Shown piece after piece: positions 15,871-26,381 of a stretch of DNA of 43,055 nucleotides. The stretch spans positions 1-43,055 of the forward strand of contig CADCIO010000022.1 in assembly GCA_902801475.1 (NCBI GenBank), written 5' to 3'. The notes beneath the pieces are model-generated. The model ran no database searches. It had not been told where the DNA came from and saw only the letters and a program-made list of their open reading frames with translations. Numbering within the stretch: the first letter of the stretch is position 1; every line of letters starts with the position of its first letter. The translations under genes were made by a program, and so were the position numbers. The stretch comes from an uncultured Bacteroidales bacterium (GTDB lineage Bacteria > Bacteroidota > Bacteroidia > Bacteroidales > Bacteroidaceae).

Positions 15871-15892
15871 CCAGCCCACGCGCTGGGAGAAG
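15865..15892 (+). repeat. GTTGACCAGCCC dispersed repeat, copy 1
   Basis: AGTTGA followed by CCAGCCCACGCGCTGGG and AGAAG. The core can fold (CCAGC with GCTGG). The same 22 bases occur inverted at the right end of the window, and a diverged copy lies after the GH43 gene. Confidence 0.8.
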
Positions 15893-15914
15893 TTCATGAA
15901 TTAAGGTAAGGAGA

Positions 15915-16709
15915 ATGGAGAAAAGAGAGATAGAGGTAGCCGTAGCGAAGTATTTGGAGCAGAAGGGATATGAGCGGATGGCGCTGAAGGCCGCGATGTT
16001 TGATATGGACGGGGTGTTGTTCGACTCGATGAAGAACCATGCGAAGTGCTGGCACGAGACGATGGCCCATTTCGGCTTGGATTTGCCTGAATGGGAGGCG
16101 TATATGCACGAGGGACGCACAGGTGCCGGCACAATCAATATCGTGTCGATTCGCCAACGAGGACATGAGGCGACGGAGGAGGAGATACACAATATATATA
16201 AATATAAAAGCGATTTGTTCAACCAATGTCCGAAGGCGGAGAGGATGCCTGGAGCGTATGAACTGCTTTGCAAGGTGAAGGCGAGTGGGGTGATGCCGAT
16301 GGTGGTGACGGGCAGCGGACAGGTGACGCTGCTGGAACGGTTGAACAGGAATTTTCCCGATGTCTTCAGGAAGGAACTGATGGTGACGGCGTTCGATGTG
16401 CAGTACGGCAAGCCCAATCCTGAGCCGTATCTGATGGGGATGGAAAAGGCAAGGAAATGGATGGATAGGAATGGACGCGACGGGAAGATAGGGAATGCAG
16501 GGAAGCTACAACCTTGGAACTTCGTCGTGGTGGAGAATGCGCCGCTGGGTGTGCAGGCAGGTGTGGCTGCCGGGGTGTTCACGATTGCTGTGAACACAGG
16601 ACCCTTGCCCGATGACGCGCTGCTGAGTCAGGGGGCAAACCTGCTGTTTCATTCGATGCAGGAGTTTTGCGACGAATGGGAGAATGTGTTTAGTGAGCTT
16701 TCTGCATGA
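15915..16709 (+). CDS. HAD-superfamily hydrolase, beta-phosphoglucomutase-like
   Basis: Predicted cytoplasmic phosphatase or phosphomutase, 264 aa. Motif I is FDMDGVLFDSM with the nucleophile and acid Asp pair, motif II is VVTGSG, motif III is the Lys in YGKPNPEPY, and motif IV is VVVENAPLGVQAG. The helical cap lies between motifs I and II (about 45-115), as in beta-phosphoglucomutase and phosphoglycolate phosphatase. The 3' end overlaps the convergent pgeF gene by 20 bp. Substrate unknown; a sugar phosphate is likely. Confidence 0.85.
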   Translation: MEKREIEVAVAKYLEQKGYERMALKAAMFDMDGVLFDSMKNHAKCWHETMAHFGLDLPEWEAYMHEGRTGAGTINIVSIRQRGHEATEEEIHNIYKYKSDLFNQCPKAERMPGAYELLCKVKASGVMPMVVTGSGQVTLLERLNRNFPDVFRKELMVTAFDVQYGKPNPEPYLMGMEKARKWMDRNGRDGKIGNAGKLQPWNFVVVENAPLGVQAGVAAGVFTIAVNTGPLPDDALLSQGANLLFHSMQEFCDEWENVFSELSA

Positions 16710-17385
16710 TGCCGTTGATGATTCTGCCATCGAAATGACGGCGGGCAGAGAAGAAACGGTCGTAGTTGGTATAGGTGTCAATGCCTGAGACGTGGATGTT
16801 CTCAGGGTTGACGCCTTTTTCGATGAGTTGCAGGCGGTTGCACTCCCAAAGGTTGATATGCCATTTCTCAGCTTGCGGATTGCGTGAGTCGGGATAGCGC
16901 TTGGCAAGCGTCTCCATAGGAAAACCTGCTTGGGCAAAGAGGTCATAGACTTCGTCGCCCACCTCGAAACTCTCAGGACCGATACCCGGACCAATGATGG
17001 CGTGGAGGTTTTCGGCCTGTATGCCGTAGGTGGCTTTCAGTACCTCGATGTTGCTTTCAACGATGCGTTTCTGCGTACCCTTCCATCCGGCGTGAACGGC
17101 AGAGACGGTCTTTGTGATGTCATCCCAGAGGAGAACAGGGATGCAATCGGCTGTGCGTACGCAGATGCAGACATCGGACTGGTGGGTAGAGAGTGCATCG
17201 ACGCCATCCAGGGCAAGCGCTTGCTCGAGCGGGTTCTGACTGAGGAAAGCCTCGTCAATAATGACCGTCTTGGTGCCATGCGTCTGATGCAGGGGCATGA
17301 GGAGACGGGGGATGGGAATGGAAACACCGCCATCTCTTGTGGTGGAGAAGGCGGTGATATGAGAGGGAGTGGGGTAGATGTGCAT
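16690..17385 (-). CDS. pgeF: Peptidoglycan editing factor PgeF (laccase-domain, YfiH family)
   Basis: A 231-aa cytoplasmic protein of the multicopper-oxidase-like YfiH family, which in E. coli removes wrongly incorporated residues from peptidoglycan precursors; family members have also shown purine-nucleoside activity. Motifs: FSTTRDGGVS at the N-terminus, LHQTHG, RTADCIPVLL, SAVHAGWKGT and IGPGIGPESFEVGDEV, covering the Cys and His metal ligands. I start it at ATG 17385; the upstream in-frame TTG at 17400 is unlikely. Last gene of the hpt-adk-obg-pgeF row. Confidence 0.9.
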   Translation of the reverse strand: MHIYPTPSHITAFSTTRDGGVSIPIPRLLMPLHQTHGTKTVIIDEAFLSQNPLEQALALDGVDALSTHQSDVCICVRTADCIPVLLWDDITKTVSAVHAGWKGTQKRIVESNIEVLKATYGIQAENLHAIIGPGIGPESFEVGDEVYDLFAQAGFPMETLAKRYPDSRNPQAEKWHINLWECNRLQLIEKGVNPENIHVSGIDTYTNYDRFFSARRHFDGRIINGIMQKAH

Positions 17386-17426
17386 TTTGTTAATTGACAA
17401 TTAATCCTTGAAAATTGACAATAGAT

Positions 17427-18611
17427 TTATTCCTCATACTCAAAGTCCTCGAGGTCTTCGATGTCCTCTTCATCAATAAACTCGATGTCCTCTTCTGGAA
17501 CGTCCTCGTCTCCCCAGCCTTCATCATCGTCATCGGCGATGTCGTCCATGTAGGCGAAGGTCTTGGCGGAGTGGATGAGGGACTCTTGGGTATTGATGGC
17601 AGCGATTTTGTTGCTCTCGCTGTTCATCTCGTGCCAGAGGATGTCCTTGAGTTCCTGGAGTCCTTGCTGTGCCACAGAACTGATGAAGACAACGGGGATG
17701 TCGTCGGGCAGTCCTTCCTTGAGCATCTCTTTGAGTTCCTCGTCCTGTCCGAGGATATCGCACTTGGTGATGGCGAGCACACGTCCTTTGTCGAGCAAGT
17801 CGGGATTGAACTGTGCCAATTCGTTGAGGAGCACATCATATTCGTGACGAATGTCCTCTGTGTCGGCAGGCACCATGAAGAGCAGCAGGGAGTTGCGCTC
17901 GATGTGGCGAAGGAAGCGAAGACCAAGTCCACGTCCTTCACTGGCTCCTTCGATGATGCCAGGAATGTCGGCAATGACGAAAGAACGCCCGTCGCGATAG
18001 GACACGATGCCCAGCGAGGGTTCGAGGGTGGTGAAGGGGTAGTTGTCAATCTTGGGTTTGGCCGACGAGATGGCATTGACGAGGGTGGATTTACCTGCAT
18101 TGGGGAAGCCTACAAGTCCCACGTCTGCCAACAGCTTCAGTTCGAGGATGAAGGTTCGTTCCTGCATCGGTTCACCCGGCTGTGCATAGCGTGGTGCCTT
18201 GTTGGTGGGAGTGGCGAAGTTGAAGTTGCCCAATCCACCACGTCCACCTTTCAGCAGAATGACCTCCTGCTCGTGTTCAGTCACGTCGCAGATGTATTCA
18301 CCTGTCTCAGCATCATACACGGCTGTGCCACATGGCACTTCGATGTAAGCGTTTGCCCCTTGCTTGCCTGTTGATTTGTTCTTTGAACCATTGCCGCCAT
18401 GCTCTGCTTGAATGTGGCGGTCGTAGCGCAGATGAAGCAATGTCCAGTAGTTGCGGTTGCCACGCAGAATCACGTGACCACCACGACCACCATTGCCTCC
18501 GTCGGGACCTCCCTTGGGCAGATACTTGGCGCGATGCATGTGGGTTGAACCACGTCCACCGCGACCAGATCGGCAATAGATTTTTACGTAGTCAATGAAA
18601 TTTGAATCCAT
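17427..18611 (-). CDS. obg: GTPase Obg
   Basis: Ribosome-assembly GTPase, 394 aa. The glycine-rich Obg fold occupies 1-160 ([32 protein letters not shown]), followed by the GTPase domain: G1 [10 protein letters not shown]3 [17 protein letters not shown]4 TKCD, G5 SSVA. The tail after 330 is strongly acidic ([16 protein letters not shown]), as in many Bacteroidetes Obg proteins. Its ATG shares one base with the adk stop codon (TAATG), so translation is probably coupled. Confidence 0.97.
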   Translation of the reverse strand: MDSNFIDYVKIYCRSGRGGRGSTHMHRAKYLPKGGPDGGNGGRGGHVILRGNRNYWTLLHLRYDRHIQAEHGGNGSKNKSTGKQGANAYIEVPCGTAVYDAETGEYICDVTEHEQEVILLKGGRGGLGNFNFATPTNKAPRYAQPGEPMQERTFILELKLLADVGLVGFPNAGKSTLVNAISSAKPKIDNYPFTTLEPSLGIVSYRDGRSFVIADIPGIIEGASEGRGLGLRFLRHIERNSLLLFMVPADTEDIRHEYDVLLNELAQFNPDLLDKGRVLAITKCDILGQDEELKEMLKEGLPDDIPVVFISSVAQQGLQELKDILWHEMNSESNKIAAINTQESLIHSAKTFAYMDDIADDDDEGWGDEDVPEEDIEFIDEEDIEDLEDFEYEE

Positions 18612-19183
18612 TATTTTTGTGTGTCGAGGAAAGCGAATATTTCGCCCAGCATCACATCTTTAGAACCCTTCCATGTGAAGGTGTTGCGGATGCCTTCCTG
18701 CTCAAACCACTTAGAGAGTGGCTCAGTTTGCTTGTGATAAACTTCGAAACGCTTCTTGATGGTCTCTTCGTTGTCGTCAGCACGACCTTGCTCCTTGGCG
18801 CGGTTAAGCAGACGAGCGAGGAGGGTCTCTTCGTCAACGATGAGTTCAATCATGATGCCCATGTCGTGGTTGCGCTCAGCGAGCATCTTCTTGAGGGCTT
18901 CTGCCTGTGCGATGGTGCGTGGGAAACCGTCGAAGATAACGCCCTTGCCTGCTGGGAGGGCATCGTAAGTCTTGGCGAGGATGTCAATCATCAGCTCGTC
19001 GGGGATGAGTTGACCATTGTCGATGTATCCTTTGGCAATCTTGCCGAGTTCTGTACCATTTTTGATTTCACTACGGAGCACATCGCCTGTAGAGATGTGT
19101 CCCATGCCGTAACGTGTTACGATTTCGTCGCTGTAGGTGCCCTTGCCAGAGCCTGGTGCACCGAAGATAATGATATTCTTCAT
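18611..19183 (-). CDS. adk: Adenylate kinase
   Basis: Converts AMP + ATP to two ADP. 190 aa: P-loop GAPGSGKGT (8-16), HISTGDVLR for AMP binding, [13 protein letters not shown], and [12 protein letters not shown] in the lid. The long zinc-type lid insert of E. coli Adk is absent, making this the short form usual in Bacteroidetes. It follows hpt by 45 bases and overlaps the obg start. Confidence 0.97.
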   Translation of the reverse strand: MKNIIIFGAPGSGKGTYSDEIVTRYGMGHISTGDVLRSEIKNGTELGKIAKGYIDNGQLIPDELMIDILAKTYDALPAGKGVIFDGFPRTIAQAEALKKMLAERNHDMGIMIELIVDEETLLARLLNRAKEQGRADDNEETIKKRFEVYHKQTEPLSKWFEQEGIRNTFTWKGSKDVMLGEIFAFLDTQK

Positions 19184-19228
19184 TTTGAGTTTATAGTTTG
19201 TTTTGGTTATTATTTCGGATTGAATGGG

Positions 19229-19762
19229 TTAGTCCTCTTTCACCACGTAGATGCTTTTGTAGTTGCGCCCGACGCCGTCGTAGTCGAGGCCATAGCCCAC
19301 GATGAATTCGTTGGGGATTTCCATGGCGCAGTACTTGACGTCGAGTGGCACTTGCAGTTTGCCCGGCTTCATGAGCAGGACGGCGATCTCCACCGACTTG
19401 ACGCCCTTCTCCTTTAGCTTCGGTAAGATGTTGTACATCGTGGTGCCCGTGTCAATGATGTCTTCCACAACGATGACATCCCGGTCTTTGATGTCGATGG
19501 AGAGTCCAATCAGCTCCTTCACATCGCCAGTGGTGTCCATGCCATCATATGAGGAATATTTGACAAACTGAATCTCGTGGTCGAACGTGAGGTGCCGCAC
19601 GAGGTCTGCTGCAAATATGAAGGCTCCATTCAGGATGGCGATGAGGATGGGATTCTTTCCCTTGTAGTCGGCATTGAGTTTGTCTGCCAATGTCGCAATC
19701 CTTTCTGCAATTTGTTCGTGATGGATGTACGGTACAAATTGCTTGTCCTTTATTGTTATCAT
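19229..19762 (-). CDS. hpt: Hypoxanthine phosphoribosyltransferase
   Basis: Purine salvage enzyme joining hypoxanthine or guanine with PRPP. 177 aa; the PRPP loop is VIVVEDIIDTGTT, the flexible loop region has KYSSYDGMDTTGDV, and the C-terminal IVGYGLDYDGVGRN contacts the base. First gene of the hpt-adk-obg-pgeF row, so purine salvage and adenylate balance are transcribed together with ribosome assembly. Confidence 0.96.
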   Translation of the reverse strand: MITIKDKQFVPYIHHEQIAERIATLADKLNADYKGKNPILIAILNGAFIFAADLVRHLTFDHEIQFVKYSSYDGMDTTGDVKELIGLSIDIKDRDVIVVEDIIDTGTTMYNILPKLKEKGVKSVEIAVLLMKPGKLQVPLDVKYCAMEIPNEFIVGYGLDYDGVGRNYKSIYVVKED

Positions 19763-19790
19763 TGATGTATGGGTGGACTTTTAATTTTAT

Positions 19791-19799
19791 GCAAAGTTA
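19791..19799 (-). promoter_or_regulatory. -7 box of the hpt-adk-obg-pgeF row
   Basis: TAACTTTGC on the minus strand, 28 bases upstream of the hpt start codon. No clear -33 TTTG. Confidence 0.5.
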
Positions 19800-19905
19800 C
19801 GTAAAAATCGCTATTTGAGGGTAAAATCGGGAAGAATAACGTAAAAAAACATCATTCGAAGTGCTATTTTATCCATTTTTCATCGTTTTTTTAATATCTA
19901 TTCAC

Positions 19906-19914
19906 TATTTTTGC
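19906..19914 (+). promoter_or_regulatory. -7 box of the NAD(P)H-hydrate repair gene
   Basis: TATTTTTGC at 19906-19914, 53 bases before the start codon. Only the -7 box is recognisable. Confidence 0.4.
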
Positions 19915-19967
19915 ACACTAAACCCAACTCTGTTGGCATTTCTCATCAGGAATTTTAAGCGTAAAAT

Positions 19968-21512
19968 ATGAAGATTTTATCCGCAGCCCAATTAAAGATA
20001 GTCGATGCCTATACAATAGAGCACGAGCCGATCAGTTCCACAAATCTGATGGAACGTGCGTCACGTGCGGTCGCTAACAAGATTCGTGAACGTTGGTCAG
20101 CCAACACCCCCATCAAGATATTTGCTGGTCCTGGTAACAATGGTGGCGACGCTTTGGCGGTTGCCCGCATGTTGGGTGAGGCGAGTTATAAGGTCTATGT
20201 GTATCTGTTCAACACCACCGACGGTCTTTCGCCTGATTGCCAAATCAACAAGCAGCGTTTGGTGGATTTTCAGGACGTGAAGCAGAACATGTTGGGTGTA
20301 CGCAATGTGGAATTGGTGGAGGTGACGTCGCAGTTCACGCCTCCGAAACTGGAGGAGGGTGATTTGGTGATTGACGGCTTGTTCGGCACGGGGCTTTCCC
20401 GTCCGCTGAACGGTGGTTTCGCGTCGGTGGTGAAGTACATCAACGCATCGCCTGCCACGGTGGTTGCCATCGATGTGCCGTCAGGTTTGATGTGCGAGGA
20501 CAACACCTACAACGTGATGAACCACATCATCAAGGCGAATTACACGTTTACGATTCAGTATCCCAAGCTCGCGTTCTTCTTCCCGGAGAATGAGCAGTAT
20601 GTGGGCGAGTGGGAAATTCTCGATATCGGTCTGCTTGATCCTGGGACGGAGGATACGATGACCTTCTATAACTTTACGGAGAAGAAGGATATGGTGCCGA
20701 TGCTCAAGCGCCGTTCGAAGTTTGCCCACAAGGGTACGATGGGTCATGCTGTGCTCATTGCCGGCAAGAAGGGTATGGCTGGTGCGGCGATTCTCAGTGC
20801 CAGAGCTTGCATGCGCAGCGGATTGGGTAAGTTGACCATCCGCACTCCCGAGAGCAATGTCCGCATCATGCAGGAGTCCGTACCTGAAGCCGTGCTGAAC
20901 ATCGATGTGGATGCCAACTGTTTCAGTCAGTCGTTTGACACCAGCGAGTTTGATGCGATGGCGATAGGTCCTGGCATCGGCACGTCGTCTTATACGGTGC
21001 AGGCATTCATCGAGCAAGTCAGCATGACGAAGTGCCCGATGGTGATTGATGCCGATGCCCTCAACATCTTGGGTTCGCATCGCGGATGGATCAATCAGTT
21101 GCCACGCCGATGCATCCTCACGCCTCACAAGAAGGAGCTGTTTGGATTGATCAGTACGACACGCAATTCCTACGAGGAGCTGGAGCGCACCCGTGAGTTG
21201 GCAGTTCGTCAACGCATATATATTCTCATCAAGGGCGCTTATTCTGCCATTGTCACTCCGACGGGCAACGTATATTTCAACTCGACGGGCAATCCGGGCA
21301 TGGCGACAGCGGGAGCGGGCGATGTGCTGACAGGCATCATCCTCTCATTGCTGGCACAGTCTTATGAGCCGGAGATTGCTTTGCGTTTGGGCGTATATCT
21401 GCACGGATTGGCGGGCGACCTTGCTGCGGCGGAACTTTCCTACGAAGGACTGATTTCCACCGACATCGTCAACTATCTGCCGAAGGCTTTCAGGGTGTTG
21501 AGAGAGAAATAG
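19968..21512 (+). CDS. nnr: Bifunctional NAD(P)H-hydrate epimerase / ADP-dependent dehydratase
   Basis: Repairs hydrated NADH and NADPH. 514 aa with two domains: an N-terminal YjeF epimerase (about 1-215; FAGPGNNGGDALAVARML, then IDGLFGTGLSR and AIDVPSG) and a C-terminal ribokinase-like dehydratase (about 235-510; HKGTMGHAVLIAGKKGMAGA, DADALNIL, LTPHKKE, GNPGMATAGAGDVLTG). The length and domain order match E. coli Nnr. Upstream is a possible TATTTTTGC box; the DUF4831 gene follows 58 bases later. Confidence 0.95.
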   Translation: MKILSAAQLKIVDAYTIEHEPISSTNLMERASRAVANKIRERWSANTPIKIFAGPGNNGGDALAVARMLGEASYKVYVYLFNTTDGLSPDCQINKQRLVDFQDVKQNMLGVRNVELVEVTSQFTPPKLEEGDLVIDGLFGTGLSRPLNGGFASVVKYINASPATVVAIDVPSGLMCEDNTYNVMNHIIKANYTFTIQYPKLAFFFPENEQYVGEWEILDIGLLDPGTEDTMTFYNFTEKKDMVPMLKRRSKFAHKGTMGHAVLIAGKKGMAGAAILSARACMRSGLGKLTIRTPESNVRIMQESVPEAVLNIDVDANCFSQSFDTSEFDAMAIGPGIGTSSYTVQAFIEQVSMTKCPMVIDADALNILGSHRGWINQLPRRCILTPHKKELFGLISTTRNSYEELERTRELAVRQRIYILIKGAYSAIVTPTGNVYFNSTGNPGMATAGAGDVLTGIILSLLAQSYEPEIALRLGVYLHGLAGDLAAAELSYEGLISTDIVNYLPKAFRVLREK

Positions 21513-21570
21513 CGTGTGTAAAGTGAGAAAGAAATAATTCTGGATGAGAGAAAAAACTTTTAATGAAAGC

Positions 21571-22620
21571 ATGAAAAGAAACATCATCATAGCATTGACT
21601 TTTTGTATGTCGCTTGCCTCGATGGCGCAGACGCAAGTGACGGAGTTTAATCCTGGTATTGCCGCCAATGGCGTGAACTACGTGTTGCCGAAGACCGTCC
21701 TGAGGATGGATGCTTCGGCCATCAAGGTGGAATACATGCCGGGCGAGTTTGCCAAGTATGCCGAGCGCTATCTGCACCTCAAGGGCGTGGCGTCCGAGCC
21801 CTCCACCACGTGGAAGATGACAACGCTCGCTGTGCGTCAGGAAGGTGTGCCCGACACGGCGAAGATTTTCACCGTCAAGCTGAAGGACAAGACGGTGGCG
21901 CCGATGGTGCAGCTGACCCCGAGTGGCATCCTCGTGGCGGTGAACACGAATGCCGACGTTGAGGAGCATGCTATCCCTGCCGACCGCATCGTCCGCCACA
22001 AGATGGATGCGCGTCAATATTTGACCGAGGAGATTCTCTCAGCTACGTCCACCTCGAAGATGGCGGAGCTGACGGCACAGGAGATTCTCGACATCCGCGA
22101 GAGCAAGAATGCCATCAAGCGCGGACAGGTCGAGGCGATGCCGCAGGACGGTGCATCGCTGAAGATTGTGCTCGACGAGCTGAACCGTCAGGAGGAGGCG
22201 CTCACGCAGCTCTTCACGGGCTATGCCGACACGACCTTCACAGCGAAGACCTTTACCGTGATGCCTGCTGGCGACATCAGCGAGCAGGTCTTGTTCCGCT
22301 TCTCCACGAAGTTGGGCTTTGTCGATGCCGACGACCTTGCCGGTGACCCCTATTACCTCTCCGTGAAGGACCGCCACACCGTGGTGCTGCCCGATGCGAA
22401 GGAGGCGGCGAAGCGGAAGATCGAGGGACTTGTGTACAACATGCCGAGCATGGCGAACGTCACGATCAGCACGATGCAGGGCAAGGTCTATGAGCAGGAA
22501 TTGCCTTTCGCGCAATTCGGCACCATCGACACGCTTAGTCCCACGCTCTTCAACAAGGGAGCCACGACCAAGCTGACGCTCTATCCGGCGACGGGCGGTC
22601 TGATGCATCTGGAGCAATAA
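21571..22620 (+). CDS. DUF4831 family secreted protein
   Basis: A 349-aa exported protein of a Bacteroidetes family without known function. Signal peptide 1-19 (KRNIIIALTFCMSLASMAQ), then the family start GVNYVLPKTVLRMD, a middle helical region (KMAELTAQEILDIRESKNAI) and a C-terminal beta-rich half. I use the ATG at 21571; an ATG 27 bases upstream would only add polar residues before the signal. Higher GC than the island genes. Probably periplasmic. Confidence 0.85.
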   Translation: MKRNIIIALTFCMSLASMAQTQVTEFNPGIAANGVNYVLPKTVLRMDASAIKVEYMPGEFAKYAERYLHLKGVASEPSTTWKMTTLAVRQEGVPDTAKIFTVKLKDKTVAPMVQLTPSGILVAVNTNADVEEHAIPADRIVRHKMDARQYLTEEILSATSTSKMAELTAQEILDIRESKNAIKRGQVEAMPQDGASLKIVLDELNRQEEALTQLFTGYADTTFTAKTFTVMPAGDISEQVLFRFSTKLGFVDADDLAGDPYYLSVKDRHTVVLPDAKEAAKRKIEGLVYNMPSMANVTISTMQGKVYEQELPFAQFGTIDTLSPTLFNKGATTKLTLYPATGGLMHLEQ

Positions 22621-22674
22621 CGATTATACTATATACTTATATATTTATTTACAAACCTCTAAAACATTTAAGAC

Positions 22675-23346
22675 ATGAAAAAGTATCTTGCTGAAATGGT
22701 GGGAACAATGGTTCTTACACTTCTCGGTTGCGGTACAGCCGTATCGCTCAATTGTGGTTCTGACACAGCATCAGTCGTGGGCACAGCCGTTGCCTTCGGT
22801 CTCGCTGTCGTGGCGATGGCCTACACCATCGGCGGCATCTCCGGTTGCCACATCAATCCAGCTATCACGCTCGGATGTCTTATCTCCAAGCGCATCAGCG
22901 GCAAGGACGCCGGCATGTACATCGTGTTCCAGGTGATTGGAGCCATCATCGGTGCAGCCATCCTCTTCGCATTGACCTCTAACGACCTCGCATTGGCAGG
23001 CGGCACGACAACAGGTGCCAACAGCTGCGGCGACCACGGTGTTGTGGTGGGCCTCATTGCCGAGATCGTCCTCACTTGCATCTTCGTGCTCGTGGTGCTC
23101 GGTTCCACTGACGAGAAGAAGGGTGCCGGCAACTTCGCCGGACTCGCCATCGGTCTCTCGCTCATCCTCATCCACCTCGTGGGCATCCACTACACCGGCA
23201 CTTCTGTGAATCCCGCTCGTTCCATCGGTCCAGCTCTCTTCGAAGGCGGTCAGGCCCTCAGTGACCTTTGGGTGTTCATCGTTGGTCCATTTGCTGGCGC
23301 AGCGATAGCAGCAGGAATCTGGAAGATTATCGGTGAAGAGAAATAA
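22675..23346 (+). CDS. aqpZ: Aquaporin, MIP family
   Basis: Membrane channel of 223 aa for water or small solutes. Six hydrophobic helices and the two half-helix pore motifs HINPAITLG and SVNPARSIGPAL. Arg after the second NPA is present. Length and the lack of the extra loop of glycerol facilitators favour a water channel of the AqpZ type. A strong hairpin repeat follows the stop codon. Confidence 0.93.
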   Translation: MKKYLAEMVGTMVLTLLGCGTAVSLNCGSDTASVVGTAVAFGLAVVAMAYTIGGISGCHINPAITLGCLISKRISGKDAGMYIVFQVIGAIIGAAILFALTSNDLALAGGTTTGANSCGDHGVVVGLIAEIVLTCIFVLVVLGSTDEKKGAGNFAGLAIGLSLILIHLVGIHYTGTSVNPARSIGPALFEGGQALSDLWVFIVGPFAGAAIAAGIWKIIGEEK

Positions 23347-23366
23347 ACTAAAAACTAAAAGTTAAA

Positions 23367-23423
23367 AACTAAAAGTGAGAGTTACTTGGCCATTCGGACG
23401 GCAGGTAACTCTCACTTTTAGTT
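23367..23423. repeat. 19-bp inverted repeat with 19-base loop (hairpin repeat, copy 1)
   Basis: Arms 23367-23385 and 23405-23423 are perfect reverse complements (AACTAAAAGTGAGAGTTAC). The loop holds CCATTCGGACGGCAG. The T-rich right arm could end transcription of the aquaporin gene and, read on the other strand, of the beta-flower gene. A related element follows lysS. Confidence 0.8.
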
Positions 23424-23435
23424 TTCAGTTGTTTC

Positions 23436-23849
23436 TCACTTCTTGAAGAAGTTGAAGAAGTAGAATGCGGCGGCGTATTTGACGGGCACGCCCTTCGCAT
23501 AGCCGATGGCGGAATTGTTGGCGTTGCGCACCGTGCCGTCCTTGTCGATCTTTCCGATGGCGGAATTGCTGGAGTTGCGTACCGTGCCGTCGCTCTCCAC
23601 CTTTCCGATGCTGGAGTTGTTGGCGTTGCGGATGGTGCCGCCCGAGTCGATCTTGCCGATGCTGGCATTGTTAGCATTGCGGATGGTGCCGTCCTTGTCG
23701 AACTTTCCGATGGCGGAGTTGCTCGAATTGCGCACGGTGCCGTCCGAGTCAATCTTCCCGATGCACGAGTTGTTGGCGTTTCTCAAGTCCTGGGCGCTCA
23801 TGGACAGCGTCGTGAGTCCCAGCGCCAATAGTAAAAGTAATTTCTTCAT
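23436..23849 (-). CDS. Fivefold beta-flower-type repeat protein, secreted
   Basis: Small exported protein of 137 aa: signal peptide 1-19, then five 17-residue repeats of the form RNxxNSxIGKxDxDGTV and a sixth partial one, ending in a hydrophobic tail (YAAAFYFFNFFKK). I recall proteins of this repeat named fivefold beta-flower in Bacteroidetes; their function is unknown. The repeats alternate between NANN and NSSN types. Start at ATG 23849, 31 bases below a -7 box; upstream in-frame codons are not part of the gene. Confidence 0.85.
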   Translation of the reverse strand: MKKLLLLLALGLTTLSMSAQDLRNANNSCIGKIDSDGTVRNSSNSAIGKFDKDGTIRNANNASIGKIDSGGTIRNANNSSIGKVESDGTVRNSSNSAIGKIDKDGTVRNANNSAIGYAKGVPVKYAAAFYFFNFFKK

Positions 23850-23880
23850 AAGCCTTTCTCCTTTGTTTAGGTTTGCGGGG

Positions 23881-23941
23881 GCAAAGGTACGAATAAAATG
23901 GGAAAAATGAGAAATGAAAAGGGAAAAATTCGTACCTTTGC
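23881..23941. promoter_or_regulatory. Divergent promoters, beta-flower and MFS genes
   Basis: Minus-strand TACCTTTGC at 23881-23889 serves the beta-flower gene; plus-strand TACCTTTGC at 23933-23941 lies just 7 bases before the MFS start codon, implying a very short or absent leader. Confidence 0.7.
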
Positions 23942-23948
23942 AGCGATT

Positions 23949-25127
23949 ATGGAAAGAGAAAGGCTTTGGAATCGGAATTATGTGAAGGTGTGGACGGCGA
24001 ACTTCATGATCTTCTTCTCCTTCATGGTGGTGACGCCGCTGCTGCCGCTGTACCTGAGCGAGTCGTTTGAGGCGGACAAGGACACGATCGGGTTTGTGCT
24101 GTCGGGCTATACGCTGACGGCGCTGCTGGCACGACCGATTGCGGGGTATCTGGTGGACAGTTTCTCGCGGAAGATGGTGCTGCTCATCTGCTACTTCCTG
24201 TTCTTCGCGCTGTTTGCGGGCTATCTGATTGCGGGCACGATGACGCTCTTTGCCATCGTCCGCACGGCTCACGGGGCGCCGATGGGGGCAGTGACGGTGG
24301 CGAACAGCACGAGCGCCATTGATGTGCTGCCGTCGTCGCGCAGGGCTGAGGGCATCGGCTATTACGGGCTGTCGAACAATCTGGCGACGAGCATGGCGCC
24401 GACGGTGGGACTGATGATTTACGACACGATCGGGGACTACGATGTCATCTTCCTCATCGCGCTGCTGGCGGCGGGCATCGGGCTGGCGATCAATGCGACG
24501 GTGAAGTTTCCGACGAAGGAGATTGTGCCGAACAAGGATCCGTTGTCGTTCGACCGCTTCTTCCTGGTGAAGGGCTGGAGCGAGGGGCTCGTGATGGTGT
24601 GCGTGGGCTTGTCCTACGGGGTGCTGGCGACCTATCTCGCCATCTACGGCAAGGAGGAGCTGGGCATGACGGCCGGCACGGGAGCTTGGTTCGCGGTGCT
24701 GTGCGCCGGACTGATCCTGTCGCGGCTCATCGGTGCCCGTTCATTGCGCAAGGGCAAGGTGGTGGAGAATGTCAACCATGGTATTCTCATTAGCGTGTTT
24801 GGCTATCTGCTGTTCGCGCTATTGAAGAATCCGATAGGCTATTACGGCGCCGCCATCATCATCGGTCTGGGCAACGGTCACATCTGGCCAGGCATGCAGA
24901 CGATGTTCATCAATCTGGCGCCGAATAACAAGCGCGGCACGGCCAACTCGTCGCAGCTGACGTGCTGGGACATCGGCATGGGACTCGGCGTGGTGTTCGG
25001 GGGCATGGCGATTCATCATACGGGCTATTCGGCGGCGTTCTGGTTCGCGTTTGTGGTGAACTTAATCGGCGTGCTTTTCTATTTTATATATGTAAGGAGG
25101 CACTTCATCAGGAACAGGTTGAGATAA
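23949..25127 (+). CDS. MFS transporter
   Basis: Major facilitator permease, 392 aa, with about 12 hydrophobic segments. Family marks: VVTPLLPLYLSESF in helix 1, GYTLTALLARPIAGYLVDSFSRK for the helix 2-3 loop, and SSRRAEGIGYYGLSNNLATSMAPTVG in the middle. Drug efflux and sugar or amino-acid export are both possible; no substrate motif is clear. The start ATG 23949 fits the cytoplasmic N-terminus ERERLWNRNYVKVW. Confidence 0.88.
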   Translation: MERERLWNRNYVKVWTANFMIFFSFMVVTPLLPLYLSESFEADKDTIGFVLSGYTLTALLARPIAGYLVDSFSRKMVLLICYFLFFALFAGYLIAGTMTLFAIVRTAHGAPMGAVTVANSTSAIDVLPSSRRAEGIGYYGLSNNLATSMAPTVGLMIYDTIGDYDVIFLIALLAAGIGLAINATVKFPTKEIVPNKDPLSFDRFFLVKGWSEGLVMVCVGLSYGVLATYLAIYGKEELGMTAGTGAWFAVLCAGLILSRLIGARSLRKGKVVENVNHGILISVFGYLLFALLKNPIGYYGAAIIIGLGNGHIWPGMQTMFINLAPNNKRGTANSSQLTCWDIGMGLGVVFGGMAIHHTGYSAAFWFAFVVNLIGVLFYFIYVRRHFIRNRLR

Positions 25128-25155
25128 AGAAGGGGGCGCCGCGCCCCCTTTCTTT

Positions 25156-25158
<3 letters not shown>
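25128..25158. terminator. Bidirectional terminator between MFS and esterase genes
   Basis: Nine-bp GC-rich stem AAGGGGGCG / CGCCCCCTT, loop CCG, followed on the plus strand by TCTTTTT and preceded by AT-rich bases for the minus strand. The two genes are convergent with only 28 bases between stops. Confidence 0.8.
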
Positions 25159-26235
<1,077 letters not shown>

Positions 26236-26328
26236 TTATTTCCCTTTTTTCCGCGCTTTTTCGGGGTGAAAGTAACGAAAACGAAAGGAATGGTAACATG
26301 ATGTAAAGGATTTTCGGTCGGAAAGCGA

Positions 26329-26337
26329 TACCTTTGC
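26329..26337 (+). promoter_or_regulatory. -7 box of the tandem GH43 gene
   Basis: TACCTTTGC at 26329-26337, 44 bases before the start ATG at 26382. Divergent from the esterase promoter, so both could share regulators. Confidence 0.65.
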
Positions 26338-26381
26338 AAACGGAATCAAAACCAAGACTAAAAACTAATCAACAAACACCA

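Noticed and set aside
17386..17426. AATTGACAAT direct repeat between pgeF and obg
   Set aside because: Only two copies of a 10-base AT-rich word; too little to call an element.
17415..18374. 319-codon open frame on the plus strand
   Set aside because: Antisense shadow of obg; rich in Val, Phe, Leu and lacks family motifs.
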